Shown piece after piece: positions 53,901-62,169 of a DNA stretch of 62,169 bases (its first letter is position 1; each line of letters starts with the position of its first letter). Position numbers and translations under genes: made by a program. Source of the DNA: Azospirillum doebereinerae (GTDB lineage: Bacteria; Pseudomonadota; Alphaproteobacteria; Azospirillales; Azospirillaceae); contig NZ_RZIJ01000033.1 of the NCBI RefSeq assembly GCF_003989665.1, positions 1 to 62,169 on the forward strand, written 5' to 3'. The notes beneath the pieces were generated by a model that ran no database searches, was not told the DNA's origin, and saw nothing but the letters and a program-made list of their open reading frames with translations.

Positions 53901-56900
53901 TTGGACGGCGTCAGCGTGTGGCCGCCGGCATCGACCAGCAAGGCCCCGGCGGGCAGCCCCGACAGGACGACGGTCAGCGTTTCAGACCCGTCGGTGTCCA
54001 CCAGCTGCGCGGTCAGGTCCAGCGCGATCAGCGTGTCCTCCCGGCCGGCCACGCTGGAGACGATGACGGTCGGGGCGTCGGTCACCGGGGCGACCGCGAC
54101 GTGGAAGTCGACCGAGGTGCTGGCGGTGCTCTTGTTGGAGCTTTCCATGCTGTTGGCGGTCAGCGTCAGCGTCATGCCGCCCGACATGTTGCGCGGCGGG
54201 GTGACGGTCAGACCGGCCAGCTCGGACGGCTTCAGCGTCCAGGAGCCGTCGCCGTTGTTGGAGCCATGGTTCAGCACCGCGCCGGACGGCAGCCCGGACA
54301 GGATGATGGTCATGCTCTCCGAGCCGTCGGTGTCCACCAGCGCCGCGCTGAGCGTCAGCGGGATCGCCGTGTCCTCGTCGCCCGAGGCGGCGGCGGCGAT
54401 GACGGTGGGGGCGTCGGCGACCGCCTTGAAGGTCACCGAGAAGGTCTGCGTCGTCCAGGCTTCGGCCGCCGTGCCGTCCTTCGACGCGGCGGTGACCGAC
54501 AGGCTCACCGTGCCGGAGTAGTTGGCCGGCGGGCTGAGCGTCAGCGCCGCGCGCTCCGGCGCGGTCAGCGCCGACAGGTCGTAGACGCCGTTGCCGAGCG
54601 CCGTGCCGCCGGACAGGGTGAAGCCGGTGGGCACGGTCATCCGCACGGCGGTGATCACCTCCGGCGTGCCGATCATGTCGGTGACCGCGACGACGAGCCC
54701 AAGGGCGGCCGGCTGGTCCTCCAGCGCGACCGGGATGGTGGCGCCGATCGACGGCGCGTCGCTGACCGGAGCCACGTCGACCGTCAGGGTCTGCGTCGTG
54801 GTCGCGCGGTCGGCGTTGCTGGTCTCGCGCGCCACCGCCGTGACGCTCAGCTGGATGGCCCCGCTGACGTTGGCCGGCGGCGTGAAGGTCAGGCCGACGG
54901 CCTGGGCCGGGGTCAGCACCCAGCGGCCGGGCTGGGTCGGATCCTCGAAGCCCGCCGACAGCTTGGCGCCGGTCGGCACGCCGTCGATGACGATGGAGGC
55001 CAGAACCTCCGACCCGTCGGTGTCGGACAGGGCGGCCGAGATGCTCAGCGGAATGGCCGAGTCCTCGTTGCCGGTCGCGGTCTGCACCGTCAGATGGGGT
55101 GCGTCGGCGACGGCCGTCACCGTCACGGCCAATGGCAGGGTCGTCTGCGTGACGGTCGTGCCGGAGGTCACGACGACGCCCAGCGTGAAGTCGGCGTCGC
55201 TGTTGGCCGGCGGGGTGATGGTCAGCCCGGCCAGATGCGCCGGATCGACCGAGGCCGACCCGTTGGTCACCGTGACGACGGCGCCGGTGTGGTCGCGCAG
55301 CACCGCGCCGGACGGAATGCCGGTGAGGGTGACGGCCGACACGTTCTGCCAATCCGACAGCCCGCTGTCGAGGTTGAGCGTTACGGCGCTGTCCTCGGCC
55401 GTGGTGACGGCGGACGGCGTCTTGTAGCCGACCCCGGTGTCGCCGACCGGCGGCGGAGGAGGAGGCGGGGGTGGCGGAGGAGGCGGGGGGGGCGGCGGGC
55501 TGGTGCCGCCCCCGTTGCCCGGATCGGTCGGGGTGGTGCCCCCGCCGCCGCTCGTGCTTTGCGGCACGGTCCAACTGACGACGAAGCTGTCGGACACCGT
55601 GGCGTTGCGGTCGCCCTCGGTCTCGACGGTGAAGGGCCGGACGGTGAGCGTGACGCTTCCCTGGTCGTAGCTCTGGCCGTTGAGGGTGACCGTGCTGTGG
55701 GCGATGCCGGTCGCGCTGGCGTTCAAGACGGTCAGCTTGAGGCCGCCTTCGGCCAGGGCCGCCGTGTACTCCGTCGGGGACAGGGTCCAGGTGCCGTCGC
55801 CGTTGTCGATGCCGCGCGACAGCACCGTGCCCTTGGGCACGCCGTTGATGATGACGCCCAGCGATTCCGACCCGTCGGTGTCCTGGAGGTGGGCGTTCAG
55901 GTCCAGCACCATGTTGGTCGGCACGCCCGTCGTCGACTGGTCGTCGACGTGGTAGGCGACCAGCGCCCCGTCGGCGGCCTTCGACACCGCCGCGTCGGCG
56001 ACGGCGGTGATCGTCACGGTCGGGGTGTAGGTCCGCGTCAGGCTGTCGGTCCCGTCGACCGCCGTCACCTTGACGGTGATCTGGAAGTCGTCGGCGTTGT
56101 GCTCGGCCACGTGCAGGAACAGGCCGCCGGTCTTGGCCGGATCGACCGACCAGCTGCCATCGCCGTTGTCGGTCAGCGCCCCGGCGATCGTGCTGGTCAG
56201 CGTCACCCCGGCCGGCAGGCCGGAAATCACGATGGCGGAGATGCGCTCCGATCCGTCGCTGTCGCCGGTGGCGGTGGAGATGCTCAGCGGGATGCCGCCG
56301 GGCGCGTCTTCCAGGGCATGAGCGGAGATCGAGACGGTCGGCTCGTCGGTCTTGGGATCGATGGTGACGGTCAGGTCGCGGGTCTGCACCAGCGTGCCGC
56401 GGTAGGTCACCCCGTTGACGACGAAGGGCGCGGCGCCGTTGCTGTCGGTGGTGATCACCTCGACCTTGAGGTTGACGGTGCCGGCGAAGTCCGCCTTGGT
56501 CGACAGCGTCAGCTCGTCGCGGTAGTCGACGTCGAGCGACCAGCGCCCGTTGCCCAGATAGACCAGTCCGCTCTCGTGCCCGGCGGCCAGCGACAGCGAG
56601 GCACCGTCGGGGATGTTGCTGATGACCAGCGACAGCCGCTCCGACCCGTCGGTGTCGGTCAGTTGCAGGTTGCCCAGGCCCAGGTTGACCGCGATGTCTT
56701 CCGTGCCGTGGGCGGTCAGCGCGCCGGACGGCGTCGCCACGTCTGCCACGCCCTGCACCTCGACATGGACGGTCACCGGGGCGGCGTCGGCGTGGGCGTT
56801 GTTGGCCCCCTCCGTCGCCCGCGCGGTGAAGGTCAGGTCGAAGCCGGTGTTGGAGTTGTGCGGCGGGGTGATCGTCAGCCCCTGGAGATCCGCCAGCGTC

Positions 56901-59900
56901 AGCACCCAGTTCCCGGTGCCGGCATCAAGCGTGCCGTGGTTGAGGGTCGCGCCGGACGGAACGCCGGAGACCAGGATGCTCAAGGTCTCCGACCCGTCGC
57001 GGTCGGCGAGCGCGGCGGTGACCGACAGGGCGATGGCCGTGTCCTCCGCGCCCACGGCGCTGCTCGCCGTCAGCAGCGGCGTGTCGGCCACCGGCACCAC
57101 GGTCACCACGAAGGGCACCGGCGCCGAGGTGGCGGTGGTGGCGCCCTCGACCGAGGTGGCGGTGACGCTCAGCGTCACGGCGCCCGAATAGTCGGACGGC
57201 GGCGTCAGGGTCAGGCCGGTCAGCTGGCCCGGCGTCAGGGTCCAGCTTCCGTCAGCGTTGCGGGTGCCGGCCGACAGGCTCGCCCCCGCCGGCACGCCGG
57301 TGATGGTGACGTGGTCCAGCGTCTCGCCGGTCAGGTCGGACAGCACGGCGGTGACGGCCAGCGGAATGGCCGTGTCCTCGTTGCCCGACACCGCCTGGGC
57401 GGTGACGATGGGGGCGTCGGCCACGCCGGTCACGGTGATGGTCAGCGGCACCGCGTTCGACACGGCGGTCGACCCGTTCTCGGCCTCGCGCGAGGTCGTG
57501 GTGACGCTCAGCGTGATGGTGCCGGAGAAGTCGTGCGGCGGGGTGATCTTCAGCCCGCTCAACTGGGCGCGGGTCAGCGTCCAGACGGTGGTGCCGTCCG
57601 GCTGCGTCGTGAAGGTGCCGGCGCTCAGGCTCGCCCCGGCCGGGACGTTGGAAATGGTGATGGCGCTGATCGACTCCGAGCCGTCGGTGTCGGTCAGGGC
57701 CGGGGTGATCGACAACGCGACGGCGGTGTCTTCCGTCGTGGCGGCGGCGGCGGCGGTGACGGTCGGCTTGTCGGCCACCGCGTCGACGGTGATGACGCCG
57801 CTCGCGGTCTGAACGAGGCGGGACGTCGTGGCGCCGCTGCCGTCGACCGTGCCGACCTTCAGCGTGTAGTTCAGATCGACGTCGGAGTTGTGGCCGGTGA
57901 CGACGGCCAGCCCCTGGATCTGCCACGTCCCGGCGGATCCGCTCACGGCGGAGAGCGCCGAGGTTGGGATGGTCCAGGAATAGTTGCCCGAGGCGTCGGG
58001 GCCGCTGCGCGTCAACTCGACCCCGTTCAGCGTCAGCTTGGCGCTGCCGGAATCCTGCTGCGAGGAGGGGATCAGCAGGGTGACGGTTTCCACCGCCTCG
58101 GGGCTGGCGGCGTCCACGTCGCTCAGCGTGATGGTCGGGGCGATGGCGATGCCGCCCGCCGCGTCCTCGTTGCCGCGCCCGTTCAGCGTGGTGATCTGGA
58201 ACGCGTCGGCGACCGGCCGCACCGTGATGGTCTGCACGGCGGTGGAGGTACCGCCGTAGCTGTCCTTCACCGTGAAGGTGAAGCTGTCGGTGCCGCTGAA
58301 ATCATGGTCCGGGGTGTAGGTGAAGCTGCCGTCGTCATGCACCACCAGCACGCCATGGTCCAGCCGCACGGGCTGGCCGTTGGTGCCCGGCCCCTTGTAG
58401 GTCAGGACGTCGTCGGTGCGGCCGTTGGCGATGTCCGGATCGGTCGCCGCCAGCTGCCCGTTCAGCACCGTGTCCTCGACCGCCGGGCTGTTCGCTGCCG
58501 TGGCGGTCGGCGGGTTCGGGTTGTAGTTCAGCAACGTGCGCACGTCGACCGGCTGGCCGTCGAGGTAGATTTCGAGCTTCTCGAAATCGACGACGCGGAG
58601 TCCGAGCGCGGCCAGCGTCGTGGCCGACGATGTGCTGGTGTCGGCGGTGGCCGCGTCGGTCTTCGCCGCCGCCGCCTCGATGCTGTCGCGCAGGGTCCGC
58701 AGATCGGCCAGGATGGCCGGGTTGGCGAGCTGCGCGCTGGTCAGCATGACGCGGAAGGTGTCGATGCCGGAATCGCCGTCCTGGAGTTCCGGGGCGGCGG
58801 CGGTGCCGCCCTCGCCCACCACGAAGATCGACAGGTCGTCGCCTGCCCCGCCGCTGACGGTGTCGGTACCGGCACCGGCGCTGATGGTGTCGTTGCCGGC
58901 CTCGCCACGCAGGATGTTGGCGCCGCCGTCGCCGGTGATGGTGTCGTCGAAGTTGGAGCCGGTGACGTTCTCCAGGTTGCGCAGGACGTCGTTGCCCTCG
59001 CCGGTGCCGACGCCGGTCGTCAGGTTGGCGTTCACCGCGCCGGTCGAGTCGATGTAGGTGACGGTGTCGTTGCCGTCGCCGCCGTCGATGGTGTCGTTGC
59101 CGGGACCGCCGGCCAGCAGGTCGTTGCCGGTCCCGCCGTCCAGGGAATCGTCGCCCAGCCCGCCGCGCAGCGTATCGTTGCCGGCGTCGCCGAAGATGGT
59201 GTCGTTGCCGGCACCGCCCTCCAGGCTGTCGTTGCCCTGGGGCGTGTTCGGGAAGGTGACGGTGAAGGTCTTGGGCGTGCTGACGGCGGTGCTGCCGTTC
59301 TCCTGCTCGACCGAGGTCGCGGTGACGGTCAGCGTGATCGGGTGGGCGTTGTCGCCCTCCTTCGCGGTCAGAGACAGGGATGCCAGCTGCGCCGGGGTCA
59401 GCGTGTAGGTGGTGGTGCCGTCCGCCTCCGTCACCATGGTGCCGGCGCTCAAGCTCACCCCGGCCGGAACGCCGGAGATCACCACCTTCTGGATCGATTC
59501 CGACCCGTCGATGTCCGACAGGGCCGCGTCGATGGCGCGGTTCGCGCCGGAATTCAGCAGGATGGTGAAGACGCCGGTGCCGTCGCCGTGGATCAGGTCG
59601 TCGCCGTCGCCGCCCAGGATGGTGTCATGGCCGGCACCGCCCGACAGCGTGTCGTTGCCGGCGGTGCCGGTGATGCTGTCGTTCTGGCCGACGCTCAGGT
59701 CGTAGACCACCTGCTTGACGATGGCGGTCGGGGCGTCGGCGACCGCGACGACGGTGACCGCCAGAGTCGTCGACACGTCGACCGCGCTGGCGGTGCCGTC
59801 CTTGGCGCGGGCGACGACCGTCAGGGTGAAATCCACGTCGCTGTCGTGCGGCGGGGTGATCTTCAGGCCCGCCAGCTGCGCCTTGGTCAGCGTGATCGTG

Positions 59901-62169
59901 CCGTTGGCGATGGTCAGCGTGCTGCCGGCGGTGTTGCTCAGCGTGGCGCCGGTGGGGATGCCGCTGATGATGATGCTCAGCGTTTCCGACCCGTCCGTGT
60001 CGGTCAACGCGGCGTCGATGGTCAGCGGGATGCCCGTGTCCTCGTTGCCGCTGGCCGCCGTGACGCTCAGCGTCGGGGTGTCGGTTACTGGATCGACCGT
60101 GACGAGCAGCGGCTTGGTGGTGGTCGCCGCCGTCGCGACACCGTCCTTGGAGATCGCCGTGACGCTCAACGTGAAGTCCACGTCGCTGTTCAGCGGTGGC
60201 GTGATCTTCAGGCCGACCAGTTGGTCCGGCGTCAGGGTGATCGACTTGTTGACGATGGTCAGCGTGTTGCCGGCCGCGTTGGTCAGGGTGGCGCCCACCG
60301 GGATGTTGCCGATGGTGACGGTCAACGTCTCAGACCCGTCCGTATCGGTCAGCGCCGGATTGATCGTCAGCGCGATCGCCGTGTCTTCATCGCCGCGCGC
60401 CGCCGACACCGTCAGCGTCGGCGCGTCGGACACCGGGTTGACCGTGACCGCCAGCGTCTCCGTCCGACTGACGGCGTCGGCCACCCCGTCCTTGGAGGTC
60501 GCGACCACCGTCAAGGTAAAGTCCACGTCGCTGTTCGACGGCGGCGTGATTTTCAGGCCGGTCAACTGCGCCTTGGTCAACGTGATCGAGCCGTTGCTGA
60601 TGGTCAGCGGGTTGCCCGCCGTGTTGCTCAGGCTGGCGCCGGTGGGGATGCCGCTGATCGTGATCGTCAGCGTCTCCGACCCGTCCGTGTCGGTCAGCGC
60701 GGCGTTCACCGTCAGCGGGATCGCCGTGTCCTCGTTGCCCGTCGCCGCCGAGACGCTCAGCGTCGGCGCGTCCGTCACCGGATCGACCGTGACCAGCAGC
60801 GATGCGGTGGTGGTCGCCGCCGTCGCCGTCCCGTCCTTGGCGTTCGCCGTGACGCTCAGCGTGAAGTCCACGTCGCTGTTCAGCGGCGGCGTGATCTTCA
60901 AGCCGACAAGCTGCTCCGGCGTCAGGGTGATCGACTTGTTGACGATGGTCAGCGTGTTGCCGGCCGCGTTGGTCAGGGTGGCGCCCACCGGGATGTTGCC
61001 GATGGTGACGGTCAACGTCTCAGACCCGTCCGTATCGGTCAGCGCCGGATTGATCGTCAGCGCGATCGCCGTGTCTTCATCGCCGCGCGCCGCCGACACC
61101 GTCAGCGTCGGCGCGTCGGACACCGGATTGACCGTGACCGCCAGCGTCTCCGTCCGGCTGACCGCGTCGGCCACCCCATCCTTGGAGGTCGCGACCACCG
61201 TCAGCGTGAAGTCCACGTCGCCGTTCAGCGGCGGCGTGATCTTCAGACCCACCAGTTGCGCGGCGGTCAGCGTGACCGAACCGTTGGTGGCCGTCAACAC
61301 GCCGCCATTGTTGGCAAGCAAGGCGCCGGTGGGGATGCCGCTGATGACGATGCTCAGCGTCTCCGACCCGTCCGTGTCGGTCAACGCGGCGTTCACCGTC
61401 AGCGGGATCGCCGTGTCCTCGTTGCCCGTCGCCGCCGTGACGCTCAGCGTCGGCGCGTCCGTTACCGGGTTCACCGTGACGACCACGGACTCGCTCACCG
61501 AGACCGGGGCTGCCACGCCGTCCTTGGCCGTCGCCGTCACCGTCAGCGTGAAGTCCACGTCGCTGTTGACCGGCGGCGTGATCTTCAGGCCGGCCAACTG
61601 CGCCGGGGTCAGGGTGATCGAGCCGTTGCTGATCGTCAGCGTGTTGCCGGCCGTGTTGCTCAGGCTGGCGCCGGACGGGATGCCGCTGAGCGTGACCGTC
61701 AGCGTCTCCGACCCGTCCGTGTCGGTCAGCGCCGGGCTGATCGTCAGCGGGATGCCCGTGTCCTCGTCGCCCGTCACCGCCGACACGACACTCAGCGTCG
61801 GCGTGTCGGTCACCGGGTTCACCGTCACCACCAGCGGAGCGGTGGTGGTCGCCGGGGTGGCTGTGCCGTCGGTGCTGGTCGCCGTGACCGTCAACGTGAA
61901 GTCCACGTCGCTGTTGGCCGGCGGAGTAATCTTCAAACCGGCCAGTTGAGCAGGATCCAGCGTGATCGAGCCGTTGACGACGGTCAGCACCCCACCATTG
62001 TTGGCGAGAACGGCGTCGGACGGGATGCCGCTGATCGTGACCGTCAGCGTCTCCGACCCGTCCGTGTCGGTCAGCGCCGGGCTGATCGTCAGCGGGATCG
62101 CCGTGTCCTCGTTCCCCGTCGCCGCCGACACCGTCAGCGTCGGCGTATCCGTCACCGGGTTCACCGTGA
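50933..62169 (-). CDS. Giant RTX/cadherin-like repeat adhesin, N-terminus beyond window
   Basis: More than 3,740 residues are visible, with no stop up to the window edge. It is built from about 27 units of roughly 100-115 residues with the core (T/S/A)D(T/A)PTL-x-V...G(N/D)EDTAIPL...LTDTDGSETL...LKITPP-NSD-DFTLTVTA, an Ig/cadherin-like repeat of large Ca-binding surface proteins. RTX nonapeptides (GGxGxDxL) lie at about 58800-59230 and 59575-59690. A polyproline linker is at 55448-55498. The C-terminal 100 residues (GSDILHAG, GGAGDDLFIF, NVERLTF) look like a type I secretion signal region. A LapA/BapA-like biofilm or attachment adhesin is most likely. Secretion genes are not in view. Confidence 0.93.
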   Translation of the reverse strand, partial: TVNPVTDTPTLTVSAATGNEDTAIPLTISPALTDTDGSETLTVTISGIPSDAVLANNGGVLTVVNGSITLDPAQLAGLKITPPANSDVDFTLTVTATSTDGTATPATTTAPLVVTVNPVTDTPTLSVVSAVTGDEDTGIPLTISPALTDTDGSETLTVTLSGIPSGASLSNTAGNTLTISNGSITLTPAQLAGLKITPPVNSDVDFTLTVTATAKDGVAAPVSVSESVVVTVNPVTDAPTLSVTAATGNEDTAIPLTVNAALTDTDGSETLSIVISGIPTGALLANNGGVLTATNGSVTLTAAQLVGLKITPPLNGDVDFTLTVVATSKDGVADAVSRTETLAVTVNPVSDAPTLTVSAARGDEDTAIALTINPALTDTDGSETLTVTIGNIPVGATLTNAAGNTLTIVNKSITLTPEQLVGLKITPPLNSDVDFTLSVTANAKDGTATAATTTASLLVTVDPVTDAPTLSVSAATGNEDTAIPLTVNAALTDTDGSETLTITISGIPTGASLSNTAGNPLTISNGSITLTKAQLTGLKITPPSNSDVDFTLTVVATSKDGVADAVSRTETLAVTVNPVSDAPTLTVSAARGDEDTAIALTINPALTDTDGSETLTVTIGNIPVGATLTNAAGNTLTIVNKSITLTPDQLVGLKITPPLNSDVDFTLSVTAISKDGVATAATTTKPLLVTVDPVTDTPTLSVTAASGNEDTGIPLTIDAALTDTDGSETLSIIISGIPTGATLSNTAGSTLTIANGTITLTKAQLAGLKITPPHDSDVDFTLTVVARAKDGTASAVDVSTTLAVTVVAVADAPTAIVKQVVYDLSVGQNDSITGTAGNDTLSGGAGHDTILGGDGDDLIHGDGTGVFTILLNSGANRAIDAALSDIDGSESIQKVVISGVPAGVSLSAGTMVTEADGTTTYTLTPAQLASLSLTAKEGDNAHPITLTVTATSVEQENGSTAVSTPKTFTVTFPNTPQGNDSLEGGAGNDTIFGDAGNDTLRGGLGDDSLDGGTGNDLLAGGPGNDTIDGGDGNDTVTYIDSTGAVNANLTTGVGTGEGNDVLRNLENVTGSNFDDTITGDGGANILRGEAGNDTISAGAGTDTVSGGAGDDLSIFVVGEGGTAAAPELQDGDSGIDTFRVMLTSAQLANPAILADLRTLRDSIEAAAAKTDAATADTSTSSATTLAALGLRVVDFEKLEIYLDGQPVDVRTLLNYNPNPPTATAANSPAVEDTVLNGQLAATDPDIANGRTDDVLTYKGPGTNGQPVRLDHGVLVVHDDGSFTYTPDHDFSGTDSFTFTVKDSYGGTSTAVQTITVRPVADAFQITTLNGRGNEDAAGGIAIAPTITLSDVDAASPEAVETVTLLIPSSQQDSGSAKLTLNGVELTRSGPDASGNYSWTIPTSALSAVSGSAGTWQIQGLAVVTGHNSDVDLNYTLKVGTVDGSGATTSRLVQTASGVITVDAVADKPTVTAAAAATTEDTAVALSITPALTDTDGSESISAITISNVPAGASLSAGTFTTQPDGTTVWTLTRAQLSGLKITPPHDFSGTITLSVTTTSREAENGSTAVSNAVPLTITVTGVADAPIVTAQAVSGNEDTAIPLAVTAVLSDLTGETLDHVTITGVPAGASLSAGTRNADGSWTLTPGQLTGLTLTPPSDYSGAVTLSVTATSVEGATTATSAPVPFVVTVVPVADTPLLTASSAVGAEDTAIALSVTAALADRDGSETLSILVSGVPSGATLNHGTLDAGTGNWVLTLADLQGLTITPPHNSNTGFDLTFTARATEGANNAHADAAPVTVHVEVQGVADVATPSGALTAHGTEDIAVNLGLGNLQLTDTDGSERLSLVISNIPDGASLSLAAGHESGLVYLGNGRWSLDVDYRDELTLSTKADFAGTVNLKVEVITTDSNGAAPFVVNGVTYRGTLVQTRDLTVTIDPKTDEPTVSISAHALEDAPGGIPLSISTATGDSDGSERISAIVISGLPAGVTLTSTIAGALTDNGDGSWSVDPAKTGGLFLHVAEHNADDFQITVKVTAVDGTDSLTRTYTPTVTITAVADAAVSKAADGALVAYHVDDQSTTGVPTNMVLDLNAHLQDTDGSESLGVIINGVPKGTVLSRGIDNGDGTWTLSPTEYTAALAEGGLKLTVLNASATGIAHSTVTLNGQSYDQGSVTLTVRPFTVETEGDRNATVSDSFVVSWTVPQSTSGGGGTTPTDPGNGGGTSPPPPPPPPPPPPPPPPPVGDTGVGYKTPSAVTTAEDSAVTLNLDSGLSDWQNVSAVTLTGIPSGAVLRDHTGAVVTVTNGSASVDPAHLAGLTITPPANSDADFTLGVVVTSGTTVTQTTLPLAVTVTAVADAPHLTVQTATGNEDSAIPLSISAALSDTDGSEVLASIVIDGVPTGAKLSAGFEDPTQPGRWVLTPAQAVGLTFTPPANVSGAIQLSVTAVARETSNADRATTTQTLTVDVAPVSDAPSIGATIPVALEDQPAALGLVVAVTDMIGTPEVITAVRMTVPTGFTLSGGTALGNGVYDLSALTAPERAALTLSPPANYSGTVSLSVTAASKDGTAAEAWTTQTFSVTFKAVADAPTVIAAAASGDEDTAIPLTLSAALVDTDGSESMTIILSGLPSGAVLNHGSNNGDGSWTLKPSELAGLTVTPPRNMSGGMTLTLTANSMESSNKSTASTSVDFHVAVAPVTDAPTVIVSSVAGREDTLIALDLTAQLVDTDGSETLTVVLSGLPAGALLVDAGGHTLTPSNGAVTLTSAQLAGLKLLPPPNAGEDFTLTLTATATEQASGVSVVTTQAFRVSVDPVADQPVVTVAPASGTEDHAVPLNVSVALFDTDGSEHLGLVTIAGVPAWAVLSAGTLNGDGTWTLTPDQLSGLTLTPTLDASGDFTLTVTAVSTESNGQTATTTVTMPVSVAPVSDTPTLITAPASGNEDTAIALSVTPGQTDTDGSETVSVTLSGIPMGAVLNNAAGDTLTVSNGSVTLTTGQWAGLTITPPANSDADFVLTVTAISKDGAAAEATRVSTLAVTVNAVTDTPTLNIQPSVGNEDTAIPLVLNAALGDTDGSETLSVVLSGIPAGAVLHNGAGDTLIISNGAITLTQAQLTGLTITPPANSDADFTLGVTATARDGSAAPVTTTGTLAVTVNAVSDAPTLTLQPASGNEDSAIALRIAPALLDTDGSETLTTVTLSGIPAGAVLHNGAGDTLTISNGSAVLTPAQLTGLTITPPANSKDAFTLTVTAGSKDGTAAEAFTTGTLAVSVTPVSDPVSLTVAAASGAEDSAIPLTITPVQADASETLTVTLSGIPAGAVLHNGAHDTLTISNGAITLAVGQLAGLTITPPQDVNGAFTLDVTATTRDGTAAPVSTTGHLTVTVTPAAETPDLTVTAAHGNEDTAIALSITALPTDVNGWETVSVTIGALPDGASLNHGTRNADGSWSLTAAQLTGLTITPPADMHGTITLSVTATAHDGVSTAMTSETLTVTVDPVDDAPTLTAAHNATVLADSAVNAPVAGDATIQDVDSPIMSGMTIRIASGSQTGDRLNLDTLAIDTDPGTGTKTVSGTGIVVSWNDTTHQMSLQGEASTAVYTDILHHLALSPGGDGSRTLEVTVTDQQGASSDPLAVQVLVSSDATLTGTSGSDILHAGSATTSMAGGAGDDLFIFAPLTGNMTIDGGAGWTDVVQMNNFSGGSTTWLDQLDPHSFTQDPSGHGITFHTEWSGTLHDQNGHELVLQNVERLTF
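55448..55498 (-). repeat. Polyproline (17 Pro) linker with C8 homopolymer in the adhesin gene
   Basis: Seventeen consecutive proline codons follow a glycine/threonine-rich stretch (SGGGGTTPTDPGNGGGTSP). The plus strand shows eight G in a row at 55485-55492. It divides the repeat domain into an N-terminal and a C-terminal block. Slippage at C8 would shift the frame before the secretion signal. Confidence 0.85.
58800..59700 (-). repeat. Internal RTX calcium-binding blocks of the adhesin
   Basis: Two clusters of GGxGxDxLxGGxGxD nonapeptides are seen: about ten copies over 58845-59230 (GGAGNDTIFGDAGNDTL, GGTGNDLLAGGPGNDTIDGG) and a shorter one near 59590-59690 (GGAGHDTILGGDGDDLIHG). One cadherin-like unit lies between them. 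They bind Ca2+ outside the cell and aid folding after export. Internal placement, rather than only C-terminal, is notable. Confidence 0.85.
60060..61250 (-). repeat. Near-identical 690-bp tandem duplication within the adhesin gene
   Basis: About 500 bp from 60060-60560 recurs at 60750-61250 with an exact offset of 690 bp (230 codons). Long stretches are identical, for example around 60241-60440 versus 60931-61130. The duplicated unit is a pair of cadherin-like repeats. This indicates recent expansion and makes the region prone to recombination and assembly collapse. Confidence 0.85.

Noticed and set aside
59715..61949. Repetitive plus-strand open frame opposite the adhesin
   Set aside because: Its repeats mirror those of the adhesin coding strand, and it has no start context or secretion features of its own.
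50933..62169. CRISPR-like periodic repeats
   Set aside because: The periodicity is about 300-345 bp or 690 bp, in frame, and encodes cadherin-like domains. There are no short repeats with unique spacers and no cas genes.

Overview
The window is high-GC, densely packed proteobacterial chromosome or megaplasmid sequence. Gene content points to an alphaproteobacterium of the Rhodospirillales, most likely Azospirillum or a close relative. It has many periplasmic-binding-protein ABC importers, opine-oxidase-like flavoenzymes, LysR regulators, short overlapping operons and a giant repetitive secreted adhesin. The genus is an inference; there is no rRNA or other marker. I saw no rRNA, tRNA, CRISPR array, prophage or intact insertion sequence.

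Region 1 (1-6818) looks like a pyruvate module: truncated pyruvate formate-lyase, a CstA/BtsT-family transporter, a BLUF photoreceptor, and a LytTR/LytS two-component pair of the BtsR/BtsS type. Two 12-bp direct repeats 21 bp apart upstream of the transporter match the known spacing of BtsR sites. Region 2 (6921-12734) has an aldo/keto reductase and an MFS exporter divergent from a LysR regulator, then an overlapping pair: a periplasmic binding protein without a permease and a di-heme cytochrome. Region 3 (12735-18127) has an O-antigen-type acyltransferase, an orphan double-ATPase of the ECF type, a GNAT acetyltransferase and an M20 amidohydrolase.

Region 4 (18388-24786) holds a TonB-dependent receptor, then a small membrane protein, a nitroreductase, an SsuABC-type importer whose binding protein carries a His cluster, and a YdhR-like monooxygenase. 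Next to it is the C-terminal remnant of a formate/nitrite channel. Region 5 (25027-28094) has an ECF sigma / anti-sigma pair divergent from a secreted DUF4394 protein, and a lipoprotein in a more AT-rich island. Region 6 (28274-35464) is one apparent operon: FAD amine oxidase, two different ATC-hydrolase-family proteins and a complete Liv-type importer. A pirin and a Tat-exported multicopper oxidase follow, divergently transcribed.

Region 7 (38792-49997) is an opine-oxidase-like catabolic cluster. It has two DAO-type flavoproteins, an FAD/BFD-type subunit, a small 2Fe-2S subunit, two RidA imine hydrolases and an amino-acid-type binding protein, divergent from a LysR gene and a Pot-type importer. 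The likely logic is import of an N-substituted amino acid, oxidation to an imine, and clearance by RidA. Three related palindromic elements sit inside operons beside binding-protein genes.

Region 8 (50364-62169) has a MarR-type regulator convergent with a giant calcium-binding RTX adhesin of more than 3,700 residues. Its N-terminus lies beyond the window. It carries about 27 cadherin-like repeats, a polyproline linker with a C8 homopolymer, and a type I secretion C-terminus.
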